A DNA stretch of 64,000 bases, from assembly GCF_001039355.2 (NCBI RefSeq), contig NW_019775891.1, positions 351,559 to 415,558 of the forward strand. The letters are read 5' to 3'. The position numbers were made by a program, and so were the translations under genes. Origin of the DNA: Lingula anatina (taxonomy: Eukaryota; Brachiopoda; Lingulata; Lingulida; Lingulidae). Below the pieces are notes generated by a model. That model was not told the DNA's origin. It did not search any database and saw only the letters and a program-made list of their open reading frames with translations. Shown here piece by piece: positions 13,301 through 28,400 of this stretch (the stretch's first letter is position 1; each line of letters starts with the position of its first letter).

Positions 13301-16300
13301 AAGTGAAAGCAGAATGGGGACATCTTGCTTTTCACCCAAGAATAAAATCCGTTTTCTGTCCGACTTTAAGGTGCATTTACCCATCAAGTTTAACATGAGC
13401 TTTTATATATTTATTCATATGAGAAAAATTCCAGTACAATTATACACAAGATTCCCAGATTTGTTCAACTTACAAAATACCAGAGTCAGACTGATGAAAG
13501 ATGGTAAAACATCAATCATAGGGTTTGTTTTAGACTCAACACCTTTTCAGAAAAGGAGTGGCGACAATCACATCTGTTGACTGTGTTAGCGGGATTATAG
13601 AATGCCTTTTTCTCAATATCCTGTTCACATGTTTTATTTCTATGTGTTCATTACAGGATTTTTATGTTACAAATCAGATTTTTCTTGGCACTGTGCCTCC
13701 TCCAATCTTCTGTAGTTTTTTACAGAATTCAATTCAAACTCATACTTCTTACAATCACTAAATCAATTCAATTACTTTAACTTCCCATTACCAAAAAAAA
13801 AAAAAAAAAAAAAAATGCTATTAATAATACCACAATCAGTATTGATCGAAACAATAGGCCAAAGTGTTCCATGTTTTAAGTTCTGAAAATAATCAGGAAA
13901 ATATGAAATTTACCTGACAGCACCCACACTTTTTAGTCTTCACCTGCATGAGTCATATTTGATTAAAAAAAGTGCAGATCTAAAATTGTTCATCTGATTT
14001 CCCTCAGATCCACTTTCAATAATACCACGGAAAAATTGCACAGAAAATGACTGTAGTTGAAAGCAATACCACCATACTTCACCTTGTGTACTGGCTGTGC
14101 TAATTTTTTTCTTTCTTTTTAAAGCATTTTACTCTTCCACAACACTGATCAGATGAGCACCCTGTTCTCCTATTGTGGTCTACAAATGATATTCTGCACT
14201 GGCACTGATGCAGGTATGCAGGTGATGGTTTCTCAAGTTTTATGAAAGGCCCTTTTCACTAAAGCCCTTTTTACATTGTGTGGTATACTTTTTTGTATTT
14301 CACACCATTTTGATAGACTGGTTATTTAACAGCTTGGCTGTTATGTAATAGAGTCATGTTAACTTTTACATTCTAACCTCCATGCTGTTTGCAGTATTAC
14401 ATTTTTTCAAACTTTGACTTTTTCATTTATTTAACTACATATTGAACAGAACTCCTCCATTCTCTTTTTTTTACATAAATACTTAATACTGTTTTGTGAA
14501 GAAAATTGTATTTAAACTTAATAAGGAATCAGTCTTTTCAATGGGTAAAAATATGTATAGTTCAGACAAATAACTCAAGAATCATTATAAATATATTTCT
14601 GTGTAGCAATTGTGGTACTTTTTCTGTGTAGAATAAAATTATTTGGTAACCCGCATTTCATTTTTGTTACTACCACTCAATAGGCATGTTCTAATTTTCA
14701 GAATTTAAAAAGTTCAGAGTCTATAAAATTCACAATTTTCCTCAATGAAAAGACCGAGTCATTATCATTATTACCAAAAATTTTCTTAATTTGATAAAAA
14801 AAAATTCTAGATACATGTCCTAAAAGAAAAACCCACTTAATATCACCACTCCATACCTCTGCTGGGGTACCCTCCCTGAGCATAACCATAGTAACACCCT
14901 TCCATCCCCTGCTCCACAATCCTCATTCTATTAGGCTGCATATAATATAGGCAGCACGTAGGGGTGCTGGACTAGAGACAGAGCCCAGTGACACAGTCCA
15001 CACTGCACACAGATTACCACCAGACAACCACCAGTATGCTGTTCTCCTTTAAAATGGAGACTGTTGCCCAGAAAAGTTTTTCTCCTTTGTTGAGGGCAGA
15101 AAATGCTGTAAATAAGCTTTTTCCCAGTGCCCCACTCCTTACAGTCCAGCACTCCTGTCTATCCTGCTCAAAATAAATGTACTCGCTGACACCAGCACTA
15201 GACTATGTATTGATCAGATTACTACAGCGTGGAGCAGCCACCATTCAAATAGTTCTCCCTTTGTAACACACACCGTCCAGTGGAATTTAAATCTGAACTT
15301 AGACTAGACACAAAAAACGAGAATAAATCTTTCAATCTAAATACTCTATCCACGAGAAGCCATAAAGTAATTCCAACAGCTCCGGTGTATAATTTAGCAT
15401 GCCAGGAGAATTGGAAACAGCAACACTGCTGCCATCTTTACCTTGTGTACCGACTGACTCTGCTCCTGAACGCAGTGACTCCTCAGCTGTTTACAGGACA
15501 ATTGACCCAGGATGGTTTTATTATAGAACTCAATTCTACCTTGTGCTAATAGTGACACAAGTATGCATAATAGCTGACTTTTTCTTCCACAGATTGGCTA
15601 CTATTTATTCATAGATGCTGAGACACACAAGGCAGCTTGGGATGTAACATTTAACTGAATACTTGAAGTCATTGACAAGATTTAAAAGTCGGTGATTTTT
15701 ATGACTAAACTGTTCCAGTAACAGAGAAGACTAAAGTATATTTTGGAACCTTTAAAAAGGACCTGGCGAGGGGAAAACAAGAGACCATTTATTTATATTT
15801 AGTCTTATCCACTACCTAATTTTATCTTACCTATATGAAAGAGTCACCAAACATGCCACATTATGTGGACTGGGACTGGAACATTTCAAGTCAGCATTTA
15901 ACACACACTGGGGATATTTTTACCCTGAGTGTTTTTATGAAAACTTTTTATTTTCAACACAAGATTTTTAAACCTTAAATTCAGGTTAATTTTCTTTAAT
16001 TTCTTGATAAATGCTACAACATTTGAAATCATGTTGACAAAACAATTGTGGACTGTTCTTTAATCCATTTTCCAGCAGCACCATGCTTGCTAAACAGGTG
16101 AAACATCATTTTAGAAAATATGTTACATGAAGGCCTGGATCAAAACCCATGCTTAACATGGCTGCCTCACATCCCAAAACAGCAAAAGCATCAAGTGCAT
16201 TTTTTTTCATCTACCTGCACAATAATCCCCATCGGATTGGATTAGAGCCAACATAGCATCTGCAATGGATCCAACTGCCTGGGCCATTCAGAATGTAACT

Positions 16301-18014
16301 AGGTGTAATCTACTCTGTTCAATTCTGTAGAGACTTGCAACACTGCAGGATCTCCCTTCCCATCTCTTATACACTAAAAACAAATAGCCCATGGGTGAGG
16401 TGGATTCTATTTGAACAAATACGATATCAATATTTGCCATGGGGCCCGGTGATGATGACTAACGTCTCGTTCACATGCACACTTTGTCCACTGCCTGTTA
16501 CAAAGTACAATTCACACCAGTTTTAACTGAAACAGTTTACACTCCAACCCCCTGAAGTGCACTTAAGTAGTCTGTTAAAAAATCTTTGTATGGCACCCTG
16601 CACGATTTCACATAATCAACAAGACAGGTTCCACGCCAAAGCCTTTATATTTGTAAGTGGGGGCGATTTCACATCTAGGTGCCGAGTAGCGCACATCCTT
16701 GTCTATGTTATGTAATGCAAGCCTTATACTTGCTCCAGTGATTACACAGAACAGGACAATTAGGCTTCATTCACATGCAATGTCTATTTTATAATTCTAT
16801 TTTCTATTTGCGGTATGTCTTATGATCACTATCTGTGCCCTGAATATCCCGCGGCGTAATTACTGGCAGCGCGAGCCAGTTACTATAAGTTACTATAAGT
16901 AACTGGCTCGCNNNNNNNNNNNNNNNNNNNNNNNNNNNNNNNNNNNNNNNNNNNNNNNNNNNNNNNNNNNNNNNNNNNNNNNNNNNNNNNNNNNNNNNNN
17001 NNNNNNNNNNNNNNNNNNNNNNNNNNNNNNNNNNNNNNNNNNNNNNNNNNNNNNNNNNNNNNNNNNNNNNNNNNNNNNNNNNNNNNNNNNNNNNNNNNNN
17101 NNNNNNNNNNNNNNNNNNNNNNNNNNNNNNNNNNNNNNNNNNNNNNNNNNNNNNNNNNNNNNNNNNNNNNNNNNNNNNNNNNNNNNNNNNNNNNNNNNNN
17201 NNNNNNNNNNNNNNNNNNNNNNNNNNNNNNNNNGGGATATTCAGGGCACAGGCCGTGTTCATAAGATAGCGCGAATAGAAAATAGAATTTATAGACATTG
17301 CATGTGAACGAAGCCTTATCCTCCTCTACTTACCGATCACCGTTCAAGGGGCTGGTGGGGAGGGAGGGGGGGGGGGGTAGTTTCATTATATCAGACAGTC
17401 GAATTGGATGTTTTCCCACAGGGGCTCACACTTTAATTTTATATATTACTTTAGAAGCCCCTGGTATCAGAGGGTGAACAACACCCACCCTCTCTTTAAT
17501 ATCTTTGTGATTTCAATAAGCATTGGCATAAGGACTGTATCCAGCCCCCCTCCTCGTCCACCCCTGGGATGTCAAAGACCTACATCAAGCTTTCAGGGCT
17601 CCGAAACTTGAAAGCATCGCGAATTGCAATAGTGATTTCAACTTCCATTTCAAGGCTATTATATGGGGTGAGTAAATGTCATTATGGAATGAGTTATGGA
17701 ATAGGCACTTTTGCGCTCAGTCGCAATTCGCAATGCTTTCTAGTTACGGAGCCCTGGTCCTATATGATGTCACTTTGGACTTTCTTACTTGGCCCAGTTC
17801 TAAATACATCCCAGTTACTTTAGAAAAGATAACAAGAGATAGCAATGGCAAACATCACGCTAAGTCTCCTTAAGATCATGTCTTTATGCAATGATCATGG
17901 AATCTTATATAATGTGGTCCTTTACTATTTGCACTCTTGCAACATCATTTTTTTCTTCTTTTAAGTTATATAACAAATAAAAAATATTATGGCAGGGAGA
18001 TGCATGTCCAGATA

Positions 18015-18081
<67 letters not shown>

Positions 18082-19371
18082 AAGAAAGAGAGGCAAATAT
18101 TTACTAATTAACATAACCAGCTATCTTTGAGAAGAAACAAAGGAAAAGAATCATAAAAACAAGAAACAAGGCAGAAAAAAGTAGCAGAACAAAATAATGC
18201 CTTTCTGTTTATAAACACCATCTGGCTCAGAGCTGCACTCTACCATAACTGTCCAGACAGGTCACTTAGCGGTCACACGGATAAAATTACAAACAGAATG
18301 AAGAAATAATTACTTTGTTCATATTCACATATTAAGGAGCCACCAATTTCTCCAAACATCCAGTCCTGTCCTTTCTTATCTTTCATGGAGTTTTAAAACC
18401 ATTTTTATAACGTGACTTTTTTTGTTTGTTTTTTATTAATCTAAAAAGAACTTTTTATTTATCTGAGAAATTGATAACATTTCTTACTGATTTTACTGGA
18501 AAAATACTTATTTTTGTCATATCTTTTAGGGACATTGCACCAAATTACTCCAAATAAGGCTACTTCCCAAAAGTAATGGGGTCGCGCAAATGTTATTTGT
18601 AACATCAGAGCTCAAAGATCCTTTCGAAAATGTTGTTTTCATTTAGGTTTTCAACAGTATCTGAATCAAAATTAGCCTGAACTTAGGTATAAAATTTGGG
18701 GGGCAATCTTAGGCTGAATGAGTCACACTGGTATCAAATGAAGCCCCCATAACCTTAAATCAGTGGAGGAAATCCTACTATGTCCATTACGTATATCATA
18801 AACTTTTTTCCTCGTGTATTCTCTCTGATGTAAATTCTTCAATTTTATTACTGGAATAACACCTAGTGATCACCTTATCACATACCTGCCATATGACCTT
18901 TTCACATAAATGCCAGCTTAATTCTTTTATGATCTTTTCATTTTCTAAAATTTCTTTTAAAAAAACCTACTTTTTTCAACCCCGTGCACTTCAAAACAGA
19001 AATTCTTGGCACCCATCACCAGTTCTCTTTGTGAGCTTTTCCTCAATTTGGACAAACTGAAACTTCCTCATTTTCATAGAGGTGCAAAACGTTTTTTCCA
19101 ACAGCAAATGTGTCAGACTTTTCCTTCTTCAGTTTATTCTTTCAAATCATTCTTCAGTCAACTCAAAGCATCAAGCAACTGCATGAAGGGTATCATTTGA
19201 GAACTAATCCTTCCTCCCTCCTGAAGAGATGGAGCAAGATCTGACAGAACACAAATCACTGCACTCCCCTTCAAATGTCACAGTGAAAGTCGGACATATT
19301 CATGGGTGGAATTCAGCTCTAACAACATACTCTACTAGCACTCTTTTTATGCAAAATTTAGATTTTCTACA

Positions 19372-19406
<35 letters not shown>

Positions 19407-22400
19407 AATGTTCTTAAAAATAATTAAATTATAAGCCTCTTTCTTTGGTTCTTTCTTTATTATATTCCTATTCTTTTCATCAGTCTGTTTTCCTGTGACT
19501 GCCTTAAAACATTACTAGTACTTTGACCATATCACCCCAACATGCATTTACACACATCTACCCAAACAACTGAAGGCAATCCGAGTGAATCGAGTGAATC
19601 AGTGCCATCAGTAGGCAGACAGCTCTTAGTGATGAACTTGTTACATCATTCACAATACAGTTATCACAATAAACATTTCATTTTATTATGCCAGACTTGT
19701 CACATCACATTATTGAAGCAAACACCCCTGTACAAAAACCACATCAGACATGTCACAACATTCTCTCAGTGTAAACATTGATCAGTGCGGTGACTGCAGT
19801 GGTACAGTGCCCCATGAATGACATCTTCAGAAAACTGGCATTTACACAACATGCATGCTATCAATATGTATTCATGTGTTAGACGGTGTAAAATTCTCTC
19901 AAGTCTCATTCCCAATGAAACTACTGTTCTATGTACATTGATCCAACTCCATGGGGACTCTTGCTGAATGCAATCAGATTAACACGCTAGTTGGATCAAT
20001 CTATGTAGAATGATAGTTGTATTTGGAATGAGCCCTTACAGAACGCAGAACTGCATGCTCCAGACTTGTACCTATGTCCTTCATACTGACAAAAATGATA
20101 TCGGCACCAGCACATATTGCTGTACCTTTCTGTACATGGTTTTTTACATCACGTAATTGTAACAGATTTTATATTGTATCATCTGAATCAGTTATGGAAT
20201 ACCGATTTTTTGTCGTGTGTGCGTGTCGTGTGTGCATGCGTGCTCTATGCATTACAGTTTGTCTAATTCTTTTGTTTTAGGCCAAACCTGTCATTGAGTT
20301 AAATGCCCACTGCGGCTATTACCCCAAAAACATCTTTTTTATTGGGCAAAACTAAGAATACCAAACGCTGATAGTCTAGTCTACAACATAAAACCTACAA
20401 TATACTAGTAAGACTTTCTACCAATCACTGTCTCCAAAAAATGCCGCTGTTTTCACCACAGTGTGTCAAGACAATTAGACCAAAGTTCTAGTTGTAAGGA
20501 AAAATGAGGCAACTTTGAGGTTAGTTAGTTTGTGAAATTCAGTTCCGTCTTGCACAGATAAAAAGCAGGCTCAGCTGAGACCTATTTTGAGACTTTAAAA
20601 ATTCCATTGTGCAAGAGGCTCCTAAACATTTTATCACCACTGAAATCTCCATTGAAATCTACAGACTAAACCACAAAAGACAAAATACAGAATACGATTT
20701 AGCTCAAATCAATAACCAAAACAGTCTTTAGGGACAAAATGTCAATTCCACTAACATATTTATAAAATGCAACATGACATCAGTTTTTTTTCCAATTCCA
20801 AACAAAAATAATATGAAAATATTAGTCTTCTTGCACCAGATACGACTTATGTTAATTCACCTATTAAAGTCACCATCCAGATGAATCTACCTAGAACCTC
20901 CTTTAACAAATAATGATTTAACACAGCTTATCAAAAACTGTGGCAATTTCATTTCTAGTGGTTACCACCACACACCATGAGTATTATTTTCACGGAAAAC
21001 CAAAACTGTTTTGTTTTTTTTTTTTTTTTTGTACAAACAATTATAAACCTGTAGACATTTCAAACATGACAAAAGGACAAATTGATCCTCAAGGAATGAA
21101 GTGAGACAACATGAAACGCAACCACACAATTTCAGCTACCGGAGTTAGATAGCTTTAGGCAATGCCACTACATGCAACCATTACATATTAATAAATACAC
21201 GAAAGCAATTATACCATTCATTAAACACTGTTTGTCAAATCCACTTGTAATATGTATCACTGTAATATGTATCCACTGTTTTATGTATCACAGCGATATT
21301 ACTTTGAAAATGAAAAATGAAAACAAATGCAAATAAACATATTTTCTAAAGGATGATAAACAACGCTGAAGATTCCAGATACTAATGAAAGTGTATTTCT
21401 TTAACCATAGAGAACTAGACAATAACACAGCACTGGAACATAAGCTGCTTATATTATCAAAAGTACTAAAAAACAGAACCTAGCTTCATTAAATTTCCAA
21501 TCCTAGCATGGTTCCCAACAAGCTTCATTATTTTCCCAAATGAATATTTCTTGCAACAATTAATTATATCACTGGACAAACATAATCAAAATATCCTCAT
21601 TATTGTAAGGAAGGATAAATCATCTTCAGCATTCAGCAAGAAATGAAAATGTTAGCACATCATGAAAACTCTCAGCCGAATATCTTCTCAGGATTAACAA
21701 CCGACGTGAATACATAGTGTTGTTTTAGAAATAAATTATGACATCCATATATTATATGGGAGGACAAAAGACTTCCTCAGGCATTTACAAGTGGATGAGT
21801 TATTTCTTTTTCTGATACAAGCAACATTTAGGCAAAACGATGTTTGAAGATTCTGTCAGATATTGAATTCATGGTCATGTGTTTTATTTTACATTTCGTT
21901 ATCCAAAGAGAGTACTGGACAAGTATTAATTAGAATTTTAAAGTGCTAGTTCAAGAAAATGTGAATATAACAAAATTATTATCGGAGAGCTTTTTAAAAT
22001 TTATACACTATTTATAAACATGAACAAACTAGTGAGAAAATATAATGGGATCCGGTCCAATGAAGCCACGTGACACTACAATAACAACATCTTAATAATA
22101 TTCAAGGTTTAAAAATTTTTTTAACACCAAAGTCACAATTTCTTTGCCAAACCATTTTTACAGTGCCACAAAATTCATCATATATATAACTCTATAAACA
22201 ATCATGCAAAGACAATCTGACATACTTTGAGAAGTGTCTCTAGTCTAGGAAATCAGACTCATAATATTCAGGCATCACCATCATCCATTATGAAAATGAT
22301 GTCATAAAGAATTCATAACTACCGAATCAAAATTGCTGTGGCAGGCTGCGACAAGACGTGCACAGGTTTCCCCTGTATCTCACAAACAGACACACATGCA

Positions 22401-25400
22401 GACAATTCTTCCCACCATTTGTTATGAGAAAATTAAGTAAATATCATTGTGAGAATATTGAGCAAAGAAACAAGGGTAACAATCACAATAATTATGATCT
22501 CATACTTTGAAAAAATGTTGTTTTTTTTCATTTACCTGGGTGATAATAATGCGGATACTGATGGTGCCACATCACTGGTTTACGGCCCACTCTCCTGTTG
22601 CTGATGTGATGATGAATAACTTGTTGCAATCAGAACAAAATATCGGAGTCCATGTAACATTGAAACCAGTAATTCCAAGAGGATATTTAAGTCCCCGGTC
22701 CACTGTATGTAGTGTGATTGTCACACCATGTCACAGTCTGTCACTGGATACTGGCAGCACTGGCCTCTACAACTCTAAGAATGGTACTTTCACCTTTCCT
22801 CACCACAAACCACTACAAAAGCTTTGCAACAAAAGCAAAACAGCGAAAATATTCATCAGCTTGTTACAGATATAATTTAAAGATCATTATTCGTACAAAA
22901 AACCTAAACATTTATGTAACAGTTACTCAGCCTGATGAAGGCAATTCTTCCTGGTTGACCGTCAGCTAATAAATATTTTGCTCGTCTACAAATAACAATT
23001 TTTGGTTTAAAAGCAATATTTCACACACTCACACACACACACATTAGCTGATTGCCAATATAACATATCAACATGTCAATTCCTCCTCCTCTTCGGCACT
23101 GACATCCTATGCCACAGCTTGTTGACTTCACAACTGAGACGTTACCTTAAGGGTTTTGTACCAATATATACCACGCTGCCTCCCAGTTGAATTCACGCAG
23201 ATTGAAATACAGGTTCCAGGGCCAACTAATTTAACTCATAAGAAGCTTGTTGTTGCCCACATGATATGGTATTACATGTTGTGGTGGTTATTATTGAAGA
23301 GTTTCTAAGTATGACTGATGGCTGGTGCTAAATGACAGTTGAACTGCTACAATGTGTAACTCCTTGCAGTATCAGATGACATTTTACAAGGTAAAAGTCA
23401 TGCTCCAGCTTTGATATTGAAAAATATTGTCTCATCAGTCGTCTGTCTATGTGTTTATATTATTTCTAGTTGTTAATTGGCACTGTGTCCGTTAGAATGC
23501 AATGCTGAAAATATCCCCAAATCTTGACCTATCTGCATTTTTCTCTCTCCCTCTCTCCCTGTTGATAGTACCGATTTCCCCTATGAATAGTACATTACCC
23601 AGCGCTTGACACTCAGAATCACCAACAACAGGAGATACTACAGACAGGGCCAGCAAGCTGTAAAGGTGGAACAAATTACAACTGGGTGAGACACCTAGGC
23701 AGTCGCACACAGCACATAACTCTGCAATTTGTAGCTACAACCCAGGTCATTGCTTTTACATTACACTCGTTGCACTCAAGTTGCTGCAACATTACTTATG
23801 CTTCCACAGCAATTTACATCCCCCATTAATCTGCGGTTATTGGCGGGAACTCTACAAGCACACACAGAGAACACACATCATCTACCCTCCAAGGTACTAG
23901 TGGAGGTATGACCGTTAGAGAGCAACACTCCTGAACATAGATCTCTATTAGAAAACCATCAAGATACTAAGTCATGCTATGCTAGCCAGAGGGCTTAAAC
24001 TATCCATGTGCCTGCCCCCTCCTCCTATCATTCTGAAATCTGTTCCATGTTATGCTGCTTTGGGGGCTCAATATACAGTATCATTCAGCCCTATGGAATA
24101 ATCCAAACGTTGGCGCTATTCTTCTAAAACCACCAGATGTCACTAAAACAAGCACTCAAGAAAAACCCTTCAGACTACTTCAAAAAATCTATTTCTTTCT
24201 AAATCTTTGTCTGTTGGGTTAATTTACAAGCAAATTTGCCTGTCAAAGAGTAGGGAAAAGATATATTATCTATTCATATATTAAATCGTGTGTGTGTATG
24301 TGTGTGTGCGCGCGCGTGTGCACTAGTGCATTTTAATCTTTCACAATATATTTCTTGTAATGCAGTGTTTATTTGCAAATTTTCTATATTTTCCAAGCCA
24401 TACCATTCCAAACACTTCCTGTTACTGACAATCACAAAACCATATTAATATCATTCCTGGAATTAACAAGTCATGATTACCAGGACTAGAGTGCACAAAC
24501 AATACCATTACTGTTGTATTCATCACTTCAACTTTCCTCTACTAAGGTAGTGTTAATTAGACATATATCCAAAAGACAAACACAACAATCAATTGATAAT
24601 CTTTTAGTTAAAAATACCTTCCGTGTTGCAGCATTTCAAAAGATTGCTGATTAGTTAAGAAACAACATTAAACAATTAAGACATGGCTTTAAGGCTGCAT
24701 CATCTTATAACTGATGTGAGCGCAACTTTTTATAATCTTATATCCTCAAATCACATTAATAACTGTTGTAAACATAGCCTATTGTAATCTCAGTACATAT
24801 TTTATAACTGATGTAAATGGAGCCTATTGTATTCTGATATCCTCAAATCACATTTTACAACTGATGTGAACACAGCCAATTGTAATCTCATATCCCCAGA
24901 TCACAATTTACAACTGATGTGAACACAGCCAACTGTAATATCATAACCTCAGATAACATTTTATAACTGATGTGAACAGAGCCAATTGTAATCTCATCCT
25001 CAGATCACAATTTATAACTGGTGTGAACATAACCAACTGTAATATCATAACCTCAGATAACATCGCCTATTGACGCAAATCATCAACAGTGAGCACCGTG
25101 ATTGCACCTGTTGTCAACCCACTTAGCAGTCTCTTTAAAATAACCAGGGTTACAGAAGAAAAACAATTAACAAGCTCATGGACTTAAAAACAGGACAGAT
25201 TTAACAAGGCAGCAAAGCTGCCAAATGTACAGACAACAAGAAAGAAAAATAATCCAATCAAGCTGGTTTGCCAATTTGAGCTGTATGTCAATCATGCTTG
25301 TTAGTTACAAAACAATAAGAAACACAGTTTTCCTTTTAGAGCATTCGTAGAGGCAGTACACAAAATATTTTCTATCAATTTTGATGCATTGTTACATAAC

Positions 25401-28400
25401 ATGTAACAGCTTATTATCGCCATCAATTTCAAGTTATGCACTGCAGGTAACATAGATATCTATAAAATGTGACCAGCAAATGTCTTTAGACCCAGGGAAA
25501 TTCTTAGTCACGCCTTAAAAATGCCAAATATGTACACAAGTACTGAAACGGTGGATAAAATATACAAATAAATTCTATCCACCGTTCTTATTTTTTTTAT
25601 TTCAGAGCAATTAATGTGATTCAATAAATATTAATGCCTGTTATTGAATTTGGTATTATAAAATAAGAGGTCTCTTTTTGATGGGCTCATAGATATTCAT
25701 GCATAAAACATGGGTATAGATACCATCACTTATTACTTGCTCAGGTGTCTCAGTATTCTCACACCTGTTCTATCAAACTATTTAGTAAATCATCACTCTT
25801 TGGAAAAAATTCAAATTATCAAGACAAAGGTTAAGATCCATGCTCTAAAGCATTTAAAACTTTACAATTTTCACTGCTATATGTCAGAGGCAAGAATCAA
25901 AACTACGAGGGGGGAAGACAATTTTTCACCAACTGGAGTAAAACAAAGCATATTTTTGATGGCACAAAAAAAAAAAAAAAAATTGCAACCATGATTGCTA
26001 AATAATTCAGTTTCAAACATTGAATGCATCTGTACATAATCTTCTATCAAATTATACGATTGGAGTTCCACCACCAACAAATGATCATATCACATAAAAT
26101 TATATACATCTGAACAAGACAAACACATTGAACTTTGAAAAAATACCTATGTGGCATGTGATGTTATCCACTAACTATTTTCCCCCAAATCTATCTTCAA
26201 CAAGAGTTATAAAGAGAAATGTCCACTAGTAATCCTTAGTAAGTGTGAAGGAAGAAAAAAAAACGGCAAAGATGACAGTATATTATTACACTGGTGCCAG
26301 TTGTGCCTTTATCAGATTGGGGTGAAATATAGAGGGAGTCTTCGGGAATGACAGATTAAATCTGGGGAGGGAAGTATGCATGACAAATTCACCAGACGCT
26401 CCCATGATTAACATTCCACTACAGGCGGTCAGTTGGACAGAACACTACCCTTATTTTAAATTATGCAGTAGCTATGTAGTGTTCAAGCAGCAAATTATAC
26501 AACTTGTGCATGCTACAGCAGTTCATGAGGTTCGCTCTAGAATATCTAAGTTATTTGGCAAAAATGTAATTATTCACCAAATCTGTAAGCAATTGAAAAA
26601 TAATTAATTGTACTGCATTTTGAACTGGAGTATATAATATTTAAAGTCTGTTTCTTTTTGTTGTGCAATAAACAAAAATATAAAATGAATAAATAAATAA
26701 AAACATCCCTGGTCTTATCATTTATCTTCAAATGTTACTGCCATCAGAAAATGTTTGTCAGACATCTCTAAACAATATCCCTTATTTTTCATAACCCTTA
26801 CCATATATTTTCCTATCTAAATTGCCATTTGCATTATTACCCTTCAGAGTCAATGCCCAGATTCACAGATGGCCATCAGACCATCAGATCTCTGGTAATA
26901 ACAGCATAACAATGAGTTCAGTCTTCATCTCACAGGTCTGCTATTGAGCCAATGTACAATGCTGCTGTCATTCCACCTTATTACTATCAACATACATTCA
27001 CATCAGGCAGAACTTGGGCATGATTTTGAGTTAAAACATGACATTTTATTCATCAAAATTATTAGTCTCTGATTCTGTAGAGTGGGATGCTTTCAAAATC
27101 TAAACAACTTGGGAATATTATTTCAGACACGAGTAGGGTGGGATAGATCTACAAAGACTCATGGTGTATGGTGTGTATGGGCGTATTTCCATAGATTTTA
27201 GATTGATCTATCCCCGTGGGGAGTCTCACTAGATTACTGTCAGATAATCTGGCTTAAATGTCCGTCCAGCCTACTACAAGCTGTAAGGGGGTAATTGACT
27301 GTCGTGCCCACTCGGTTGACAGCTATTTAGCGTGAACCCCCAGGGAGTTAGGGTGATCTAGTTTGGATCGATCTAATCTCTGGGAATGGGGTATATGCCA
27401 CAGCAAACCTGGGCCCCGTAACTCGAAAGCATCACGCACTGCGACCGAGCGCAAGCGTCTCGATTCCATAACTCGCCCATACTTGCCCCATATAATACAA
27501 TACTACATTGTAGCCTCTATGTTTTCGAGTTACAGGGCTTGGTTACAGATTATGAGTTTGTCTTACAGCCATAGCTTAACTAAGACCTGGGCTCAGTATC
27601 TCGAAAGGTTCGCTATGTTGCGCACATGCGTTAATGACGCAATTCCATAACCGATTCTATTTCGAGATACGGGGCCATGGAATCGAGACACTTGCGCACT
27701 TGCGCATGTGCAAGTGCGTCTTGGAGCCCTGGAGCGTCTACGGAGCCCTGGTCTGAGAAAGCTCCTTAACATGTGATAAGCTATAAAGTTAGCACCTGTC
27801 ACGTATACTGACCAGGTTTGTCTCCTAAGTGACCAATCAGTTCATCTTCATACGTATCAAGTAACTCAGAAAGGCGCTGTCTCTGTCACTTGTACACCCA
27901 CATGTCCACAGCCACATAACTTACGTCATACACACATGCATGCACACACACAAACACAAGCGCGCCATCATCTTAGGGGTCAAGCAATTAAACCTCAGAG
28001 CCATGATTTAATCTGTTTAATAGTGCGTGTGGAGGTGGGGAGACCATCAGCGGATTAGTCGGCTCTTCTTTCATGTAGGGTTCATATATTTGACTATCAG
28101 TGGATCAGAAGATCCTCCCATCTTCTACTCTGAATAGGCTCTCAGACATTCATATATGTATGTGCATGCATGTACACACACTGTGACACACACACACACA
28201 CACTGTGACACACACACACACACACTGTGACACACACACACACACACTGTGACACACACACACTGACACACACACACACTGTGACACATACACACACACA
28301 TTGACACACACACACACTGTGACACACACACACACTGACACACACACACACACACTGTGACACACACACACTGACACACACACACACACACACACANGCT

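Larger units (their letters stand above)
16763..17315. mobile_element. Inverted-repeat DNA element with TTA target duplication, centre unsequenced
   Basis: The left terminus (GGCTTCATTCACATGCAATG, continuing to TGAATATCCC at 16850) is mirrored by the right terminus (GGGATATTCA at 17234 through CATTGCATGTGAACGAAGCC at 17315). The arms are about 88 and 82 bases at roughly 85-90% identity. TTA flanks both ends (16760-16762 and 17316-17318), which fits the 3-bp TWA duplications of PIF/Harbinger elements. The interior is a run of N, so whether a transposase is present is unknown. Confidence 0.8.
22373..28396. repeat. 6-kb direct duplication, copy A
   Basis: The sequence from CTGTATCTCACAAACAG to the CA microsatellite is repeated at 28399-34080 with only a few percent mismatch plus indels, in the same orientation. 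Copy A ends at the single N (28397). Relative to copy B it carries two extra inserts (27170-27391 and 27586-27752), a poly-A where B has an AAAT tract (25966), and a shorter stretch near 26640. It lies wholly in RXR intron 1 and no gene was seen in it. It is probably the second haplotype of the same locus. Confidence 0.93.

Noticed and set aside
22507-22875. 122-codon open frame (repeated at 28534)
   Set aside because: No splice sites, start context or domain, and its duplication is explained by the 6-kb repeat. The second-frame neighbour is equally open.
24707-25065. CRISPR-like array
   Set aside because: The units are contiguous, with no unique spacers, in an animal intron; it is a minisatellite.
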